From DRLZ01 sp036478815 (GTDB taxonomy: Bacteria; Pseudomonadota; Gammaproteobacteria; Methylococcales; DRLZ01), in NCBI GenBank assembly GCA_036478815.1, contig JAZGEP010000219.1, positions 1-23,163 of the forward strand: 23,163 nt of DNA, given 5' to 3'. The translations under genes and the position numbers were made by a program. Below, piece by piece: positions 14,039 to 22,700 of this stretch. Every line of letters begins with the position of its first letter. Position 1 is the stretch's first letter. Below the pieces are notes generated by a model. It made no database searches and was not told the origin of the DNA. It saw only the letters and a program-made list of their open reading frames with translations.

Positions 14039-14808
14039 TAGCCTGTTGTTCCTGTTTGCGCTGTTGGAGCTTCTTCAATCCATCCATAACCTTGTGCCTC
14101 CAACTCATCAGCAAGACTGATGTCGCCAGATTTAACAATACGTCCTTCGGATAATACGTGTACATAATCTGGCTGAATATAATCCAGTAGTCGTTTGTAA
14201 TGGGTAACAATCACAAACGCTCGATCTGGCGAACGTAGCGCATTAATGCCTTCCGCAACAATTTTCAGCGCATCAATATCTAGCCCGGAATCAATCTCAT
14301 CCAGTACCACCAGTCGTGGTTCTAGCACTGCCATTTGCAGAATTTCATTACGTTTCTTCTCGCCACCAGAAAAACCAACATTGACATCACGATATAGGAA
14401 TTTGTCGTCAATATTCAGTTGCTTGGCTTTTTCTTTGACGAACTGCAAAAAATCGATTGCATCCAGCTCACTTTCACCACGATGATTGCGGATTGCATTC
14501 AGCGCAGCTTTCAACATATACATATTGGTCACGCCAGGTATTTCAACCGGATATTGAAAGCCCAGAAACAACCCTTCGCGGGTGCGAATCTCAGGTTCCA
14601 TATCCAATAAATTCTTACCATCAAATGTGACACTTCCCTGAGTAACCTCATAGCCTTCACGACCCGCAAGCACATAAGCGGTGGTGCTTTTGCCGGAACC
14701 ATTTGGTCCCATAATTGCGTGTACCTCTCCGGCGTTTACCTTGAGGTCAATGCCGTTAAGGATGGACTTGTCATTGATTGATGTGTGTAAATTCTGGATT
14801 TCCAGCAT
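14038..14808 (-). CDS. sufC: SufC, ABC-type ATPase of the SUF system
   Basis: 256 residues, the normal length for this cytosolic ABC ATPase. Walker A is GPNGSGKST (34-42), the Q-loop is in LGFQYPVEIPGV (~82-93), the SufC-type signature is FSGGEKKRNEI (146-156), Walker B is LVVLDEIDSGLD (166-177), and the H-loop His is H203 in VTHYKRLL. It binds SufB and SufD and uses ATP to open the complex for cluster assembly. A weak AGGA lies ~12 bases before the ATG. Normally sufC follows sufB directly; here a toxin-antitoxin pair lies between them, with a 63-base gap before sufC that may hold its own promoter, although I see no clear one. Confidence 0.97.
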   Translation of the reverse strand: MLEIQNLHTSINDKSILNGIDLKVNAGEVHAIMGPNGSGKSTTAYVLAGREGYEVTQGSVTFDGKNLLDMEPEIRTREGLFLGFQYPVEIPGVTNMYMLKAALNAIRNHRGESELDAIDFLQFVKEKAKQLNIDDKFLYRDVNVGFSGGEKKRNEILQMAVLEPRLVVLDEIDSGLDIDALKIVAEGINALRSPDRAFVIVTHYKRLLDYIQPDYVHVLSEGRIVKSGDISLADELEAQGYGWIEEAPTAQTGTTG

Positions 14809-14871
14809 GGTTGTCTAAATTCCTGAAGCGGTTGTCTGTAATGTTGTATCTGATTTGGTTGTACGTCGTTT

Positions 14872-15033
14872 TTATTCTGAATTCCACTCTTTTTCCAAGT
14901 CAATCCGCACGGGTTTACCATTCTTGAATATAACAGCATATTGCCCAAGGCGACGTTTGTGCTCCAATGCTTCTGAAACAGCTTGCTGTAATGCCTCTTT
15001 AACTCGAATTGATTTTTGTTGAAGTTCAGTCAT
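14872..15033 (-). CDS. Small antitoxin-like protein partnered with the zeta-type toxin
   Basis: A 53-residue frame: it opens MTELQQKSIRVKEALQQAVS, continues EALEHKRRLGQYAVIFKNGK and ends with VRIDLEKEWNSE. Its start overlaps the end of the zeta-like frame by 8 bases (ATGACTGA), which is the coupling expected for a toxin-antitoxin pair. Small proteins with the KRRLGQYAV...NGKPVRI pattern commonly follow stand-alone zeta-toxin-like kinases, so I infer an antitoxin role, with the order toxin first then antitoxin. The helical N-terminal half and short beta C-terminal half fit a small binding protein. The gene is intact although the toxin frame is not. Confidence 0.7.
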   Translation of the reverse strand: MTELQQKSIRVKEALQQAVSEALEHKRRLGQYAVIFKNGKPVRIDLEKEWNSE

Positions 15034-15611
15034 GTACTTCTCTCTTGGTTAACATAGTGGCGTAAAGTTCCGAGTGTTCGATAGATCGCCCCGTCTCGTC
15101 TTCGAGAAAAATTATTTCTGGAATCGGTAACGAGTTATCCAGACAAATTGTATTACTGCACAACGGAGCATAATCATTCAGCAAGTTGTCAATGCTGCGA
15201 TAATATCGCCTGATAATCGTCTCGCGGGGAATGTCATGACCGCCATGAGCGACACGCTCCGCAACGCGTTCAATGGACATCGTGACATCTGGTAGCCAGA
15301 AGATAGTTAAGATCAACCTGCCATCCATCGCCAAGGAGACTCCGAATCAATCGCAAATAAGACTTACCTGAAAGCGTTGTTTCAAAGGCAAAATTTTCTT
15401 GTCGTGTCACATAGCAACCAATCTCGCGCAGAAACAGGCGACTAGCGGAAAATAACTCTCGCTCCGGTGCTAATGGGGACAAGCCCGATGCAATCATATC
15501 CGCATTCACAAAATTATGACACTTTGCGAACACCGGCAAGTAACGCAAAGCAAACGTTGTTTTTCCAGCTCCGTTAGGACCTGCAATAATTGTGCAAACA
15601 GGTTTGGTCAT
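15026..15611 (-). pseudogene. Zeta-toxin family P-loop kinase, frame broken
   Basis: Two overlapping frames make one protein. The first (15611 to ~15310) gives TKPVCTIIAGPNGAGKTTFA (Walker A), FVNADMIASGLSP and FAFETTLSGKSYL, all typical of zeta-toxin-like kinases. The second, in another frame down to 15026, gives FWLPDVTMSIERVAERVAHG, then HDIPRETIIRRYYRSIDNLL, the family's second half with its conserved R-rich region. The join lies near 15305-15312 (NYL in one frame to IFWLPD in the other), consistent with one extra base. Zeta toxins phosphorylate UDP-sugar cell-wall precursors; remote members may act otherwise. It is either a pseudogene, a sequencing error or a programmed frameshift. It sits between sufB and sufC. 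Confidence 0.8.
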
Positions 15612-15665
15612 CCCATCGCCTTAAACACAATAGATGCGGTTTTATCACAAAATTGAGTTGTACCA

Positions 15666-17159
15666 CTAACCGACACTACCTTCCAGGCTAACACCCAGCA
15701 AGGCTTGTGCTTCAACGGCAAATTCCATCGGTAATTCTTTGAAAACTTCCTTACAAAAGCCGTTCACTATCAGTGATACAGCATCTTCAGCAGACAAGCC
15801 GCGTTGTTGTAAATAGAACAATTGGTCTTCGCCGATTTTCGAAGTCGATGCTTCATGCTCAACTTTTGAACTTGGCTGACGTACTTCAATATACGGGAAG
15901 GTATGCGCCCCGCATTGATCGCCAATCAGCAATGAATCGCATTGGGTAAAATTACGCGCGTTGCTGGCGTTTTTCATCATCTTGACCAGACCGCGATAGG
16001 TGCTTTGCGATTTGCCTGCGGAAATACCTTTGGCAATAATTGTACTGCTGGTATTTTTACCGATATGGATCATTTTTGATCCGGTATCTGCTTGTTGATA
16101 GTTATTGGTGACAGCAACAGAATAAAATTCACCGATTGAATTATCGCCTGTTAGTACACAACTCGGGTACTTCCAGGTAATTGCCGAGCCAGTCTCCACC
16201 TGAGTCCAGGAAATTTTGGAATTATCTCCGCGACATTCACCACGTTTGGTAACAAAATTGTAAATACCACCTCTACCTTCTGCATCACCCGGATACCAAT
16301 TTTGTACGGTTGAATATTTGATTTCAGCATCTTCCAGTGTCACCAATTCAACGACCGCAGCATGTAGTTGATTTTCATCGCGCATTGGTGCTGTACAGCC
16401 TTCCAGATAGCTGACATGACTGCCTTCTTCGGCAATAATCAAAGTGCGTTCAAATTGTCCTGTATTCGCCGCATTGATGCGAAAATAAGTCGACAACTCC
16501 ATTGGGCAGCGCACACCTTTTGGAATAAACACGAAAGAGCCGTCTGAAAATACAGCAGAATTCAACGCCGAAAAGAAGTTATCCGTTAGCGATACTACAG
16601 AACCAAGATATTGACGCACCAGCTCAGGATGTTCTCTGATAGCCTCCGAAATAGGGCAAAAAATCACCCCCGCATCAGCAAGCTTGCCTTTGAATGTGGT
16701 TGCCACTGAAACACTATCAAACACCGCATCAACCGCAACACCAGCAAGACGTCCTTGTTCATGCAAAGGAATACCCAGTTTTTTGTATGTTTCCAGCAAT
16801 TTAGGATCAACCTCATCAAGACTTTGTGGTTGGTCTTTCATTGCTTTGGGTGCTGAGTAATAGCTGATTGTCTGAAAATCAATGGGTGGGAAATCAACCT
16901 TTGCCCAGTCTGGCGGTGTCATTTTTTGCCAGATACGAAAGGCTTTTAAGCGCCATTCAGTCATCCATTCAGGCTCATTTTTCTTGGCAGAAATAGCGCG
17001 TACCACGTCTTCATTTAATCCGGGCGGGAAAGAATCCGATTCAACATCAGTCACAAAGCCGGGTGCATAGTCAGCATCAATAATGTCATGGATTTGCTGA
17101 TTTTCAATCGGCAAATCGTCGACAATTGCCTGTTCTGAACCTTGTATTTCTGTAATCAT
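15666..17159 (-). CDS. sufB: SufB, core scaffold of the SufBCD complex
   Basis: 497 residues, the usual length. The N-terminal region has EPEWMTEWRLKAFRIWQKM. Core motifs include FIPKGVRCPMELSTYFRINA (213-230), EGSHVSYLEGCTAP, YNFVTKRGECRGDNSKISW and GISAGKSQSTYRGLV. C407, E434, H435 and E436 (in TQCDS and KVEHEAS) correspond by alignment offset to E. coli SufB C405, E432, H433 and E434, which are important for sulfur transfer and cluster formation. It lies 24 bases after the Rrf2 regulator gene on the same strand and is probably co-transcribed with it. The next suf gene, sufC, is 858 bases away because of the inserted toxin-antitoxin pair. Confidence 0.97.
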   Translation of the reverse strand: MITEIQGSEQAIVDDLPIENQQIHDIIDADYAPGFVTDVESDSFPPGLNEDVVRAISAKKNEPEWMTEWRLKAFRIWQKMTPPDWAKVDFPPIDFQTISYYSAPKAMKDQPQSLDEVDPKLLETYKKLGIPLHEQGRLAGVAVDAVFDSVSVATTFKGKLADAGVIFCPISEAIREHPELVRQYLGSVVSLTDNFFSALNSAVFSDGSFVFIPKGVRCPMELSTYFRINAANTGQFERTLIIAEEGSHVSYLEGCTAPMRDENQLHAAVVELVTLEDAEIKYSTVQNWYPGDAEGRGGIYNFVTKRGECRGDNSKISWTQVETGSAITWKYPSCVLTGDNSIGEFYSVAVTNNYQQADTGSKMIHIGKNTSSTIIAKGISAGKSQSTYRGLVKMMKNASNARNFTQCDSLLIGDQCGAHTFPYIEVRQPSSKVEHEASTSKIGEDQLFYLQQRGLSAEDAVSLIVNGFCKEVFKELPMEFAVEAQALLGVSLEGSVG

Positions 17160-17183
17160 GATAAATTCTCTGTGAAAACCAGG

Positions 17184-17648
17184 CTAACGGTTAGATTGAA
17201 CCATAGCGCTGCTGTCAACTGAAACAGTCATTTCAACTAATGCAGATACTGGACTGACAAGATCAGCCAGGGTGATGGTTTGTAATGTTGTTTCAATCGC
17301 ACGATTAATGACCCCCCAGTGGCCACTAATATGACAATGTGATGCATGATTGCAAGTTTCGCTGGTTGTGCAGCACTCGGTAATCCCAATCGGCCCTTCC
17401 ATTGCACTGATAATCTGTGCAACTGAAATCTGTTCCGGTTTACTGGCTAACTGGTAACCTCCATTTGTGCCTCGAATAGAAAGCACGAGCGAGGATTTGC
17501 CAAGCAGTTTTAGCACTTTACTGACAGTGGGCTGTGCTATTCCGGTTGAAGCCGCAAGCTCTGCTGTTGTAAATGTGAGTGCGGTACTGCGTGCCATCTC
17601 ACCAAGAATAACAGTCGAGTAATCGGTTAATTTGCTTATTCTGAGCAT
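17184..17648 (-). CDS. Rrf2 family SUF system regulator
   Basis: 154 residues. The winged helix-turn-helix (residues ~8-65: LTDYSTVILGEMAR, FTTAELAASTGIAQPTVSKV, RGTNGGYQLA) is of the Rrf2/IscR type. Cysteines C92, C93, C99 and C105 plus nearby His residues (H101, H104, H106) lie where IscR-like proteins bind a 2Fe-2S cluster. This matches the gammaproteobacterial SUF regulator group rather than IscR itself, and the position directly before sufB agrees. The likely job is to sense Fe-S status and repress the operon when clusters are plentiful. An inverted repeat over the predicted promoter starts 14 bases before the ATG. Confidence 0.93.
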   Translation of the reverse strand: MLRISKLTDYSTVILGEMARSTALTFTTAELAASTGIAQPTVSKVLKLLGKSSLVLSIRGTNGGYQLASKPEQISVAQIISAMEGPIGITECCTTSETCNHASHCHISGHWGVINRAIETTLQTITLADLVSPVSALVEMTVSVDSSAMVQSNR

Positions 17649-17661
17649 ATGATTTAGCCAA

Positions 17662-17698
17662 AATTCAATACAGTACTATTTTAGTCCTGTATTGAATT
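17662..17698 (-). promoter_or_regulatory. SUF operon operator/promoter with IscR type-1-like site
   Basis: Perfect 12-base arms AATTCAATACAG and CTGTATTGAATT with 13 bases between them. Read on the minus strand, the central 25 bases (17668-17692) are ATACAGGACT, AAAAT, AGTACTGTAT. From memory the IscR type-1 consensus has ATA at each end and GACT...AGTC around an AT-rich centre; I count about 20 of 25 positions fitting. A candidate promoter overlaps it: TTTACT (-35), 17 bases, TAAAAT (-10). This arrangement would give autorepression of the regulator and the whole suf operon. Confidence 0.75.
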
Positions 17699-17854
17699 AG
17701 AGTAAAGTGGTTTGTTACTTTAAGGCTGCAAAGTGTAATGCTTAGCCCGAATTTTTCACACATTAACCACAAAAAAGCCGTTTCTCAGGTATAACAACTA
17801 TGTTATCAAGCAGTTATCCCGCAGCGGAGATGCGACCTTATGAGTACAGAGTGA

Positions 17855-18110
17855 ACACCAAACGTCACGCACTATCACTCACTCTGCAGACGCGAAGTGA
17901 TCGAAGAATTCAATAGTGGAAATATCAATTCTGATGACGGAGCGATGTTTTTACGAGAGTTAGAGACGCACCGCAAAATCATGCTTCGGCTGTCGAGATG
18001 TTTCACGGATTATCGTGATGCCAAGTTGATTGAACAAGATGTTGAATCATTGCTGAAACAGTGTGTCTTTGGAATTATATTGGGTTAGTATGATTAACAA
18101 GATACTGGAA
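17855..18110 (+). pseudogene. IS1380-like transposase, N-terminal remnant
   Basis: The frame around 17882-18085 reads LCRREVIEEFNSGNINSDDG, then AMFLRELETHRKIMLRLSRC, then FTDYRDAKLIEQDVESLLKQ and CVFGIILG. This is the conserved N-terminus of IS1380-family transposases (FdgG.ItSDgGalLLREld ... YRDp..ieH....LL.QRvfgialGYEDlND). Just after G the expected GYEDLND is destroyed by two stop codons (TAG at 18086, TAA at 18095), and there is another stop upstream at 17852. The rest of the gene is absent. The sequence TAGCCCGAATTTTTCACA at ~17742 may be part of the old left end. Confidence 0.75.
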
Positions 18111-18156
18111 ATTCGAGTACCTAAGGCAATAGCACCGATAATTTCAACCCAAGCGC

Positions 18157-18175
18157 CTAGGAAGCTGTCCGAGAA
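18157..18175 (+). repeat. Isolated MITE terminal repeat fragment (M4)
   Basis: CTAGGAAGCTGTCCGAGAA matches the first 19 bases of MITEs M1-M3 with one difference; homology then stops. It is either a decayed MITE or the end of the parent insertion sequence. Confidence 0.6.
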
Positions 18176-18334
18176 GACCTCTAAAATCGACAAAGTTATC
18201 CACAAGTACAAAATATATACAATTTCACCGAATTATTTTTCGCAATGTTCCAGCGATCAAATTTAGCACCACAGACCGATTAAAACAGTTTCCTGTGGTC
18301 TGAATTGAGCGATCATTGGGGGCTTTTTGCAGAG

Positions 18335-18500
18335 CTTAGGTGGTTTGACGGAATAAAGTTACCAAGATTGCGCAGGATTTTTGTTTCTGACCGAACTATC
18401 TCAAGAGGCGCATAGTCATTCTACGTAACGATTGAGATTGCGTTAGTCAGGAGCAAAAAGACCAGCAAGGTTGGTAACTTTGTTTCGTCAAACCATCTTA
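18335..18500 (-). repeat. Long hairpin repeat, copy H (166 bp)
   Basis: Close copy of G (10420-10586), with the same TGGTTTGAC-type outer arms and the same inner arms. The left end is CTTAGG; the right end is decayed (CCATCTTA). It borders the 3' end of the IS1182-like transposase remnant, whose stop codon lies 7 bases away. Confidence 0.85.
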
Positions 18501-18506
18501 CCTCCG

Positions 18507-18826
18507 TTAGGCAGGTTTCACGCTGACTGTGACAAATTCCGGACAGACCAATCTCCTGGCAATGGACCGAGCGATTTTTTTCAGGTTATGGGTTGCGCAC
18601 ACCAGCGAAAATTCACCAACAACTTTCTCTTTGCCGCGAACACTAAAACCACTGATCTTGATTTGCCCAAATACGGGCTCAACGATGACTTTTCGTTGTT
18701 TGTAAACAGCTTTGGTTTCCTCTGTCTGCATTTTGGCATTCATTTGTTGCCGCAAGGGTTCCTTGTCATCGGTCGTGATGGTGCGTGCAGTTTCCTGACT
18801 CGACTTGCAGCAACGTGAGTTTCTCC
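18507..18826 (-). pseudogene. IS1182-like transposase, C-terminal remnant
   Basis: About 106 codons of a DDE transposase end: QETARTITTDDKEPLRQQMN, then AVYKQRKVIVEPVFGQIK, then KEKVVGEFSLVCATHNLKKI. The Y..RK..VEP.FG.IK and HNLKK blocks are typical of the IS1182 / DDE_Tnp_1_6 C-terminus with the last catalytic Glu in VEPVFG. The catalytic Asp residues and the N-terminal two thirds are missing, and a few residues seem deleted around IKISGFSVRG. The open frame runs on to 18947, but that part is the 93-bp repeat at 18827-18919 and not transposase. Confidence 0.8.
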
Positions 18827-18919
18827 GCACATGAAAATTTAGCATCTTGTACACGCACTGTTTGTGTGTGAATTTGGTGCGGATAGTTGCGTTGGAAAAC
18901 CTTGCTGTAGAATGACTAC
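18827..18919 (+). repeat. 93-bp dispersed repeat, copy 2
   Basis: Gap-free match to 3734-3826 with about 10 differences. It lies exactly at the point where the IS1182-like transposase homology stops. Confidence 0.7.
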
Positions 18920-18947
18920 TGCTCAGATTTCCCGCCTTACTCTCCAC

Positions 18948-19480
18948 AAAATATCACGCACATAAGATGTAAAATATTCATGTGCGAAGAGTATATTAAT
19001 AATCTGCTGTGATCTAAATCATAGATAACCTTGTTAATCCATGTAAACATATAGCCTACAATCCTGGTTTAACTAGAGCAAGGTGGTTTAAATCAGATAT
19101 CTACTGAATAACTAACGCACAATTATATGCAAACAACAATACTTAAGCCTCTTAAGTATTGTTTTGTGCTAATATGGCTCAAGCGATCTATCCCAATGAA
19201 AAATAATAAATTATTTTAGTGGCAACAGACTTTTTTCTCACGATTATGATGAGGTTTTTTTCTAAACAGGGACACCACTTCAATGCAATCCCAGCACACC
19301 ACTATTGCGTACTTTCTATCCCAATCATCAGGAAACTTCAGCAAGAATAAAATCCAGGTTTAATTTGAGAAAACCTTTTATAAATAACAACTTTAGAAAT
19401 ATGGCTACTGGTTAAAACAACCAATGAAAATTCGTAACTACTCAGCGTAATCAGTGACTACTCAGCGTAATCAGTGACTA
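18948..19480. other. Gene-free stretch upstream of the protease repeats
   Basis: No gene is visible. It contains a CRP-like site (TGTGA, 6 bases, TCATA at 19008-19023; 9 of 10 core positions), a short AAGGTGGTTTAAA at 19080 that recalls the hairpin arms, a hairpin at 19137-19161 and a 20-bp tandem repeat. The role of the CRP-like site is unclear because the next gene starts almost 800 bases away. Confidence 0.4.
19137..19166 (+). terminator. Terminator-like hairpin
   Basis: CAATACTTAAG pairs perfectly with CTTAAGTATTG across a 3-base loop, followed by TTTTG. The T-run is short and there is no obvious gene directly upstream, so it may be a leftover. Confidence 0.4.
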
Positions 19481-19485
19481 CTCAG
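19437..19485 (+). repeat. 20-bp tandem repeat, about 2.5 copies
   Basis: The unit ACTACTCAGCGTAATCAGTG is present twice without change and a third time for its first 9 bases. It ends at the CTCAG that begins the short hairpin repeat P2. Confidence 0.8.
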
Positions 19486-19583
19486 ATTGCCCTTTGTTTT
19501 GTTCAAGAGCAAGGCGAAAGCGCGGATTTTACAGGTGTAAATGAGCACTTTTAACGCAGCTCTTGGACGAAATAGAGGGTAAG
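19481..19583. repeat. Short hairpin repeat, copy P2
   Basis: Homologous to 682-784 (shared AGAGCAAGGCGAAAGC and TTTTACAGGTGTAAATGAGC). The arms CCCTTTGTTTTGTTCAAGAGC and its near-complement around GCTCTTGGACGAAATAGAGGG pair within the copy. It runs directly into the long element E. Confidence 0.65.
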
Positions 19584-19745
19584 GAACGTGCATGGAATAA
19601 CTTGAACAATGATGGCGCAGGATTATTGTTTCTGATGAAACGATCTCAAGAGGCGCATCGTTGTTCTACGCAACGATTGAGATGGTTTCGTCAGGAGCAA
19701 AAAGACCAGCCAGCATGTTCAAGTTATTTCATGCGCGTTCCTAAG
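19580..19745 (-). repeat. Long hairpin repeat, copy E (166 bp, mixed arm types)
   Basis: Bounded by TAAGG and CCTAAG. The outer arms are of the GTGCATGGAATAACTTGAAC type (as in B, C, D), but the inner arms (CTGATGAAACGATCTCAA and TTGAGATGGTTTCGTCAG) resemble those of F, G and H. The CTTGTC-equivalent half is on the minus strand. It ends 53 bases before the protease start codon, so it may lie in that gene's leader. Confidence 0.8.
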
Positions 19746-19798
19746 CTGAGTTACGAAAATTCAATACAATTGCCTCACATAATACAAGGAAATAAGTT

Positions 19799-22700
19799 AT
19801 GCGTTTATCTGTGGTTACAATCGTCGCCGGTTTTTTTGCAACACTTCTTAATTCAGCGTGTCTGGCAGCGAATTCAGCTCAACCAGCTTTCCAGGTTAAT
19901 CCACTACAGAGTCAGATTTCATCGTCCTTTATTCAGCCTAGTGTCATATCAAACACAACTACAGACTCAAGAATAAACAAAATCGCCAGTTTTCTCGCCA
20001 CACAAAAGCAGTTGGCAAATGGAAATCAAACACCAGGCAAGTTGCAAACCCTTGGTAATACCAACTCTGCTAATCAACAGACTCAGGCAGTGCAAAATAC
20101 GCAATCTATCCTCTCAAAATTAACGGTGCGCCTGACTGAATCTGGTACGCCACGACAAATCCGACCAACCAGTTCGGTGTTGATGAAACGCTCATCTACA
20201 AATCAATCTGCTACTGCAATACTCGAATCTCATGCTCAGACTGCTCGTCATTTCCTTGATACTGCGCAAAAACTGTTGTATCTGGATAATCCAGCGCAAG
20301 AGTTGACACTAACATCCAATCGTACTGACACGATGGGAAAACAGCATTTGCGCTTCCACCAATATTATCAGGATATTCCCGTCTGGAATTGTGCACTGAC
20401 TGTACACTTGGATAAGGCTGGAAACGTGGAACTGGTTGATGGTGCCTTTTTTCCTTCGCCAAAAAAACTGAGCACAAAACCGATTTATACTGCAGATCAA
20501 GCCATCGAAAATGCACGGCTATGGATTCCCCATGGTGCCGCTGCAGTAGAGACTGACTCACCGCAACTGGTGATTTACCCGGAACCAGACAAACAAAGCC
20601 GTTTAGCCTGGGAAGTCAAACTGTCTGGTGCACTGAATCACCAATGGCTGGTTTTGGTCGATGCCGAAAACGGCACACAAATTCTCGCATACAACCAGGT
20701 TAACGATGCAGGAATAGTAGGTTCTGGAGAAGATTTGTTTGGCGACCAGCAGCAATTGAATATCTTTGAACAAAATAATCTTTTTGGCATGGTAGACACC
20801 AGTAAACCGATGTTTCAAGGTGGCAGTCCTTTTCCGACTAATGAAAATAAAGGTGTCATTTACATATTTGATGACAAAAACCAATCACCCTTTGACGACG
20901 ACGGCAGAGTGGAACTACCTGAGGTTTTTGATATAACCATCTCCGAAAATCCAGACTCGGGTTGGCCTCAAGCTGCGGTTAGTGCCTCATTTACTTTATC
21001 AGCAACTTATGATTATTACTCCCAGGTTCACGGACGAAATTCTATCGATGGTAATGGCGGATCAATTTTTGCCTTAGTACGGTTAGGTAACAATTACCTC
21101 AATGCGTTCTGGAATGGACAACTCATCGCATTTGGAGATGCTTTACCATTCGCAGGTGCACTGGATGTAGTTAGCCACGAATTAACCCATGGAGTCACCA
21201 CCAACACTGCCAACCTGATCTACTTTAATCAATCCGGCGCTTTAAACGAGGCTTTCTCAGATATTTTTGGAGAAGCGGCAGAAGCCCATACGTTTGGTAA
21301 AGCCGATTGGGTAAGTGGTGCACAACTCGGTAACCCAACTAGAAGTTTACGCAATCCGGGGTCGATAATTAGCCCAAGAACCGGCGATCCATACCCAGCT
21401 ACAATGAGTGAATACGTTCAACTGCCAGCGACCCTTGAAGACGATAACGGTGGTGTCCATGTCAACAGCAGCATTATCAATCATGCATTTTACTTATTAG
21501 CTGAAGGATTGAATGGTGCAATCGGAGTTGATGATGCAGAGCAAATTTTTTATCGAGCACTGGTGTTTCACCTGGTCCCTCGCTCACAGTTTATTGATGC
21601 GCGACTTGCATTGATTCAGTCAGCCACAGAAATTTATGGGGAAGGCTCCGTCCAAGTTCAAAAAACTGCTGAAGCTTTTGATGCTGTGGAAATTTTTGAT
21701 GCACCGCCAACGCCAGTCGATAATGAGGTAACAATCGTCAATGGACCAGAAGCCACAACCTTTATTCGTCGTGACCCAGCAACAGGAACATTTTCATTAA
21801 ATCGCCGTGATCCAGCGCTTGAAGACCCTGACACAGGAATAATTCTCAGTTCCTTCAGTCTCGATCAAAAACGTCCTTCTGTCGACCGCAACGGCAGTTT
21901 AATCGCGTTTATCAATTCAGATCATGATTTATGTTTAGTTAACAGTATCAACGGCCTCGATGAAGCGTGTCTTGAGTTGCAAACAACGTTCTACTCTGTC
22001 GCTGTCTCACCTGACGGCGAAAAATTTGCACTGGTACTGCTTGATATTTCAGATCAACCAGAAGATCAAATAATCATTATTGACCTCAGTCCCAATGGAC
22101 AAAACCAGATAATAGATCTGGTAGCAGCGGCAACAGATAATGCATCCACTAACAGTATCTCTCATGCTGATGCAATGGATTTCTCCAATGATGGAAATAC
22201 ATTGATATATGATGCCTTGAATGTAATCGCCACAGCCGACGGTTCACGTATTGGTGCCTGGAGTCTTTATGCACTGGATCTGGTCAATGAAACCACAATT
22301 GCAGTTATTCCACCTGTTAGTGGCTTTAACTTTGGATTTCCAGTGTTTAGTCAAAGCACGGACAATTTCCTGGTATTTGATGCTTTCAATCAAAATACAG
22401 GAACAAATACTGTCAATACTGTCAATCTGATTACTGGAGAATTACGTATTATAGACACATCAACTAATTTTGGCACACCAGTGTTTACTGGCGATGATAG
22501 TGCTATTGTATTTTCTCGACCCGATGCGACAGCAGCCACTGGATTCTCTCTGTTCATGCAACCATTATCGGCAGACCATATCACCCCTTCTGGTGCTACA
22601 GAACTTTGGCTCAAGGATGCCGATTACGGAGTTATTTACAGACGAGGCAATGCCGTAGTTAATAGCGGGAACCTCGATATCGATGGCAATGGAGAAACAG

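Noticed and set aside
17699..17850. tRNA or riboswitch upstream of the suf regulator
   Set aside because: No cloverleaf or known aptamer pattern; the only clear structure is the operator-like inverted repeat.
18471..18818. Plus-strand frame of 115 codons
   Set aside because: It is antisense to the IS1182-like remnant and starts inside hairpin repeat H.
19563..19976. Plus-strand frame of 137 codons overlapping the protease start
   Set aside because: Its first half is hairpin repeat E and the second half overlaps the signal peptide and propeptide of the protease in another frame.
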